Source: Hymenoscyphus infarciens
Taxonomy: Eukaryota; Ascomycota; Leotiomycetes; Helotiales; Helotiaceae
Reading direction: 5' to 3'
DNA length: 64,000 bases
Assembly (NCBI GenBank): GCA_001414345.1
Contig: LLCB01000143.1
Coordinates: forward strand, 1-64,000
A model generated the notes under the pieces. The model did no database searches. It was given only the letters and a program-made list of their open reading frames with translations, and was not told where the DNA came from. Position 1 is the first letter of the stretch, and every line of letters begins with the position of its first letter. This document shows, piece after piece, positions 61,000-64,000 of this stretch. A program made the position numbers and the translations under genes.

Positions 61000-62108
61000 C
61001 CATTGGTGGGGTGGGCCACCGCTTCTCATTCTAGAATCTAGAGCCTATGGATGGCAGGCCATGGTAAACAAGCAAGGCGGTCAGTTTGCCTTTTGGCAAC
61101 GTGGAAGGGGGGCGGTGGAAGGAGGAGAAGAAATACGGTAAGAAAGGATAGGATGGGAGTCCGTGTCGTAAGTAGGGTAGGGTAGGTAACTTTTCTCTGA
61201 CTCTGGTCGCCAGCCAAAGAAAATAAAAAAGAGACCCCCCACCAAAACAAAGAACCCGTCGCGGAACGCGGGTACACACACACAACCCATGGAAAGCACT
61301 GATGCCGTTCGTAAACTAAACTTGACTTGTTCGTGGCGGTCTGTGGTCACAACATCATATATGATTCAAGACAGCTGGGCATGTCACAAAGTCAAATCTG
61401 CATCCCTTCCATATGTACCCCTTGACTCGTCCAACTCGTCCGACTCGATAAAAAAAAACACAATCAAATCATTAAAGGAAAACAACGCCCAACCCGTCCA
61501 TCTCCCTACGTGGTTACTCAACATACACACCCTCATCAAAAAGATCAACATCAAAAAGAAGCAAAAGAAAAGCCCAACTCCTGAATCAAACCAAACACCG
61601 CCAGAAGGACGAACAGAAAAGATATATTTGGCATCACTCCTCCCTCACTCAACACTTCTCCCCCAAAAGCAAGCAGTCATCCACCTCGAAAGGAAGGATA
61701 ATCTGCCATTTCCCGGGGCTGAGTCAACCTTTCACACCTACTATACAGCAAAGGTAACTTCCCTCGAGGCTTACGAGAGATCTCTTACACGCACCACACA
61801 AATCACCGACTGCACCACCACCAAGCCAAGGCAGCGCACTCACACACACACCTGGAGCCACCCCAAGAGAACGAAAATCCCTCGGTTTCCGAAGGAGTGC
61901 ACGGAAGGAAGGAGTCATCAAATCTGTGTGTACATTGCCCCTTGCGACCCAGGCACACCGCGAAAACCGCAAAACCCCATATTAGGCAACGTAAAGCCAC
62001 CTTTCTCCATCATCTTTCCCCAGAATTCAACTCGAAAAAAGCCAAAATCTCTCTCGACATATTCGCCATATTCAAACTGGGAAATATTCATACGCCCAAA
62101 CGCGAAAA
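61000..62108 (+). promoter_or_regulatory. probable long 5' leader and promoter of the 62109 gene
   Basis: Long pyrimidine- and CA-rich stretches with A-rich runs, and no stop-free frame that reads like a protein. A 386-residue plus frame (61289-62449) overlaps the next gene in another frame and has low-complexity K/P/T/H-rich content, so it is not called. Long leaders of this kind are typical of regulated fungal genes; that is inference. Confidence 0.35.
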
Positions 62109-62537
62109 ATGTATTTCTCCAAGTCCCCCCAATCAACAAGTTACTCCGTCGCCTCACCCATGGACATCCCCAGCACCTCTGCGTCCCGCTCACCCTCATG
62201 CGCCTACCCCTCCTGGCCGCGACGCGACAGTCTCTCCAGCACCGAACACCACAACCACTCTTTCATCATCTCGGACGAAGAGCTCTTCCCCCAAGTTTTC
62301 GACGACGACTCTTCCTCCTCCGCAACATCCACACCCGCATCCGATCTCTCTCGCAGCCCGGCCAGTCCGCGATATGTAGTCGAGAGCGGGAGTTTGATGC
62401 GCGAGGTTGTGCGCCAGGAAAAGGCCGCGAGACAGAAGGAGTCGGGTAGTGGGAGGAAGAGAAGTTCGAGTGGTGCGAGTAAGAAGAGTAGGCGGGGGAG
62501 TAAGAAGATGAGTCCTATCGCAGAGGTTTGTGAATAG
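62109..62537 (+). CDS. small basic serine-rich protein, conserved-looking, function unknown
   Basis: 142 residues. Serine-rich N-terminus (MYFSKSPQSTSYSVASPMDI), then PSWPRRDSL, an acidic core FIISDEELFPQVFDDD, and a basic C-terminus with LMREVVRQEKAARQK, RKRSSS and KKSRRGSKKMSPIAE. This order is familiar from a short uncharacterised protein of filamentous ascomycetes (recalled, not searched). The modular composition and high serine/arginine content suggest a phosphorylated, intracellular, possibly nuclear protein. There is no signal peptide or membrane span. The start is the first ATG after an A-rich context (gcgaaaaATG). The frame might splice near GAG|GTTTGT at its last codons. Confidence 0.7.
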   Translation: MYFSKSPQSTSYSVASPMDIPSTSASRSPSCAYPSWPRRDSLSSTEHHNHSFIISDEELFPQVFDDDSSSSATSTPASDLSRSPASPRYVVESGSLMREVVRQEKAARQKESGSGRKRSSSGASKKSRRGSKKMSPIAEVCE

Positions 62538-64000
62538 ATTCGTCGGGTTCTTGACAGGAGTTTTGTCTCTTGTTTTTTTTGTTGGTAAGTTCTTGCTCGG
62601 TCGCACTGGCAACTTGCGAAGGACTATTTGCTAACGAGGAGGATGCGAATAGTTATTGGAATACCTTTATACCCCACCATCTTTCGCAAGGAAGCAAAGC
62701 ATATGATACCCCCAAGGAAATCTTCTCTTACCATGGTCTGCGCACTCGCGTCCTGCATCGCATATCGGTCGACTTTAACCATGCGACACGATGACTTTGA
62801 GTCCACGACTCGACACAATGACGATGTCCAGGATCCATCTTGACGATTCACGAAAACAAAGTTGATGAAGAAGCGAGCCGTATTTAAGAGAACTCAAATC
62901 GCCTCACCCGAAATTACACCCCCCTCATCGGGCCATCACAACATCGCATCAAGGGAAAGCAGTTCACGGACCGCTCAGCAGTCCCATCAAAGATCCCCAG
63001 ATCTTCGACATCCCCATCCATGCATCCAACAAGGCAGAATATCATAATCTCATTTCGACAACATCTTAATGCCGTTCCCATTTTCTTCCCGACTTCGCCA
63101 CCGGGACTTGAGGACGCATTGACACTTTTCTTCCATCGTCTCATTTGCATTTTGGGGGCTATACATCCAGCCAGCATTTGGAATTTTCGGAAACATGATG
63201 TGCGTTTATGCGCTATATGCATTTGAAATGGACAGACACAGCATAGCCCGACAAGAGATGTACATTGTCGGAGCCATATCTTTTCTCTCTTTTTGGTTTT
63301 ACGCTTTTTTGATACCCTGTTATGACAAGCATTATTTGTCTCCGCGTTATTTGTTTGAAGGAGGAGAAGGGGTGAAGGGAAAACCGAACAGGGGGGAGCC
63401 GGGAAAGACTTTCAAGCGAGGTCAAGGTGTGATTTTGGTTTTCATCCCTGGGTTGATCATTCTCGTCTTGGAGAAGATTCCCAAGCCCCTCGCTACACCA
63501 TCACATCTTTTCAAGAAAGAGATTCGGCGAGACCGGAGAAGAAGGGGTCTAGGAAATATAGTTCGGCTGGTTCCCTCGTATCGTGGAGAAAAGAGGAATG
63601 ATTTTGATGGTTGTCAATAGATGCTTCACACTAGTGTTTTCGTCTGGTCTGTCTTGGATATATATTTTTGGCATATCAATAGTTCATATTGAAAAATCAA
63701 TGAATTTGACTTCTCACATCATCTTTACCCCACTTGTCCTGCCATTCGTGAAGATGTGAAAGGCATGAACTCATATGTAATCGGTGATAGGCCGTCCTCG
63801 ACCCCGACTCGGCCAACAAGGTGCCGAGCGGGAGTGGGAAGTGGAGAAGTGGTACGGGCCATGGAAATCTAACGGGAAGGAGGGCGCTTAAATGATCCCG
63901 GAGCATGCAGCACAATTGAGAAACCAAAAATCGGTGCCAAAGAAAATGCGTGATGGACGAAACGTAGTGTGGCCAATGAAAACTTTTAGAGCTTCCGATT
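62538..64000. other. 3' flank and intergenic sequence to the window end
   Basis: Mixed composition. A plus frame at 63195-63620 (141 residues) contains two hydrophobic stretches and a basic end but has no recognisable domain; it may be chance. No RNA gene or repeat found. Confidence 0.35.

Noticed and set aside
61289..62449. Plus-strand open frame of 386 codons
   Set aside because: Low-complexity K/P/T/H-rich translation with no domain. It overlaps the better-supported 62109-62537 gene in another frame.

Overview
The window reads as nuclear DNA of a filamentous ascomycete. Genes have short GT...AG introns (47-200 bp). The products include fungal-only families: an MCH1-type transporter, a Zn2Cys6 regulator, WSC domains fused to a copper-radical oxidase, and an AT-hook protein. 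Gene-bearing blocks alternate with AT-rich blocks whose sequence looks like repeat-induced point mutation (RIP): CpA/TpG almost absent, TpA very high, CpG partly kept. Gene style suggests a Leotiomycete (Botrytis/Sclerotinia/Rhynchosporium-like), but that placement is inference.

Layout. 1-2230: AT-rich repeats with a large palindromic array. 2680-9400: a small secreted cysteine-rich protein with one intron, an MCH1-like transporter, and a decayed multi-exon secreted-protein gene. 9400-26690: a 17-kb nested transposon graveyard. It holds a TIR element split by a small LTR (TRIM-like) element, two Gypsy-family elements arranged head-to-head, a second TRIM-like element with an intact target duplication, and a long-inverted-repeat element whose right end escaped most RIP. 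27870-38720: a 1396-residue five-WSC copper-radical oxidase (8 exons), an AT-hook/C2H2 protein and an F-box protein. 38720-46600: a second AT-rich block with at least four related MITE-like elements whose inverted ends carry 7-bp repeats, then low-information sequence. 45609-57414: a Zn2Cys6 regulator, convergent with an O6-alkylguanine-DNA alkyltransferase-like gene; a BTB gene broken by one stop codon; a four-exon membrane protein; and TRM2 tRNA methyltransferase. 57415-64000: mostly non-coding, with one small conserved-looking gene at 62109-62537.

Exon structures were assembled by hand from splice signals and frame continuity. Each junction given keeps frame and restores family motifs where the family is known. 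No tRNA, rRNA or CRISPR was found. The most novel material is in the TE islands. Their LTR ends read TA...TA instead of TG...CA, as expected if RIP altered them, and empty-site and target-duplication evidence still allows the elements to be delimited. Two or three genes outside the islands carry stop codons of the CAG-to-TAG type.
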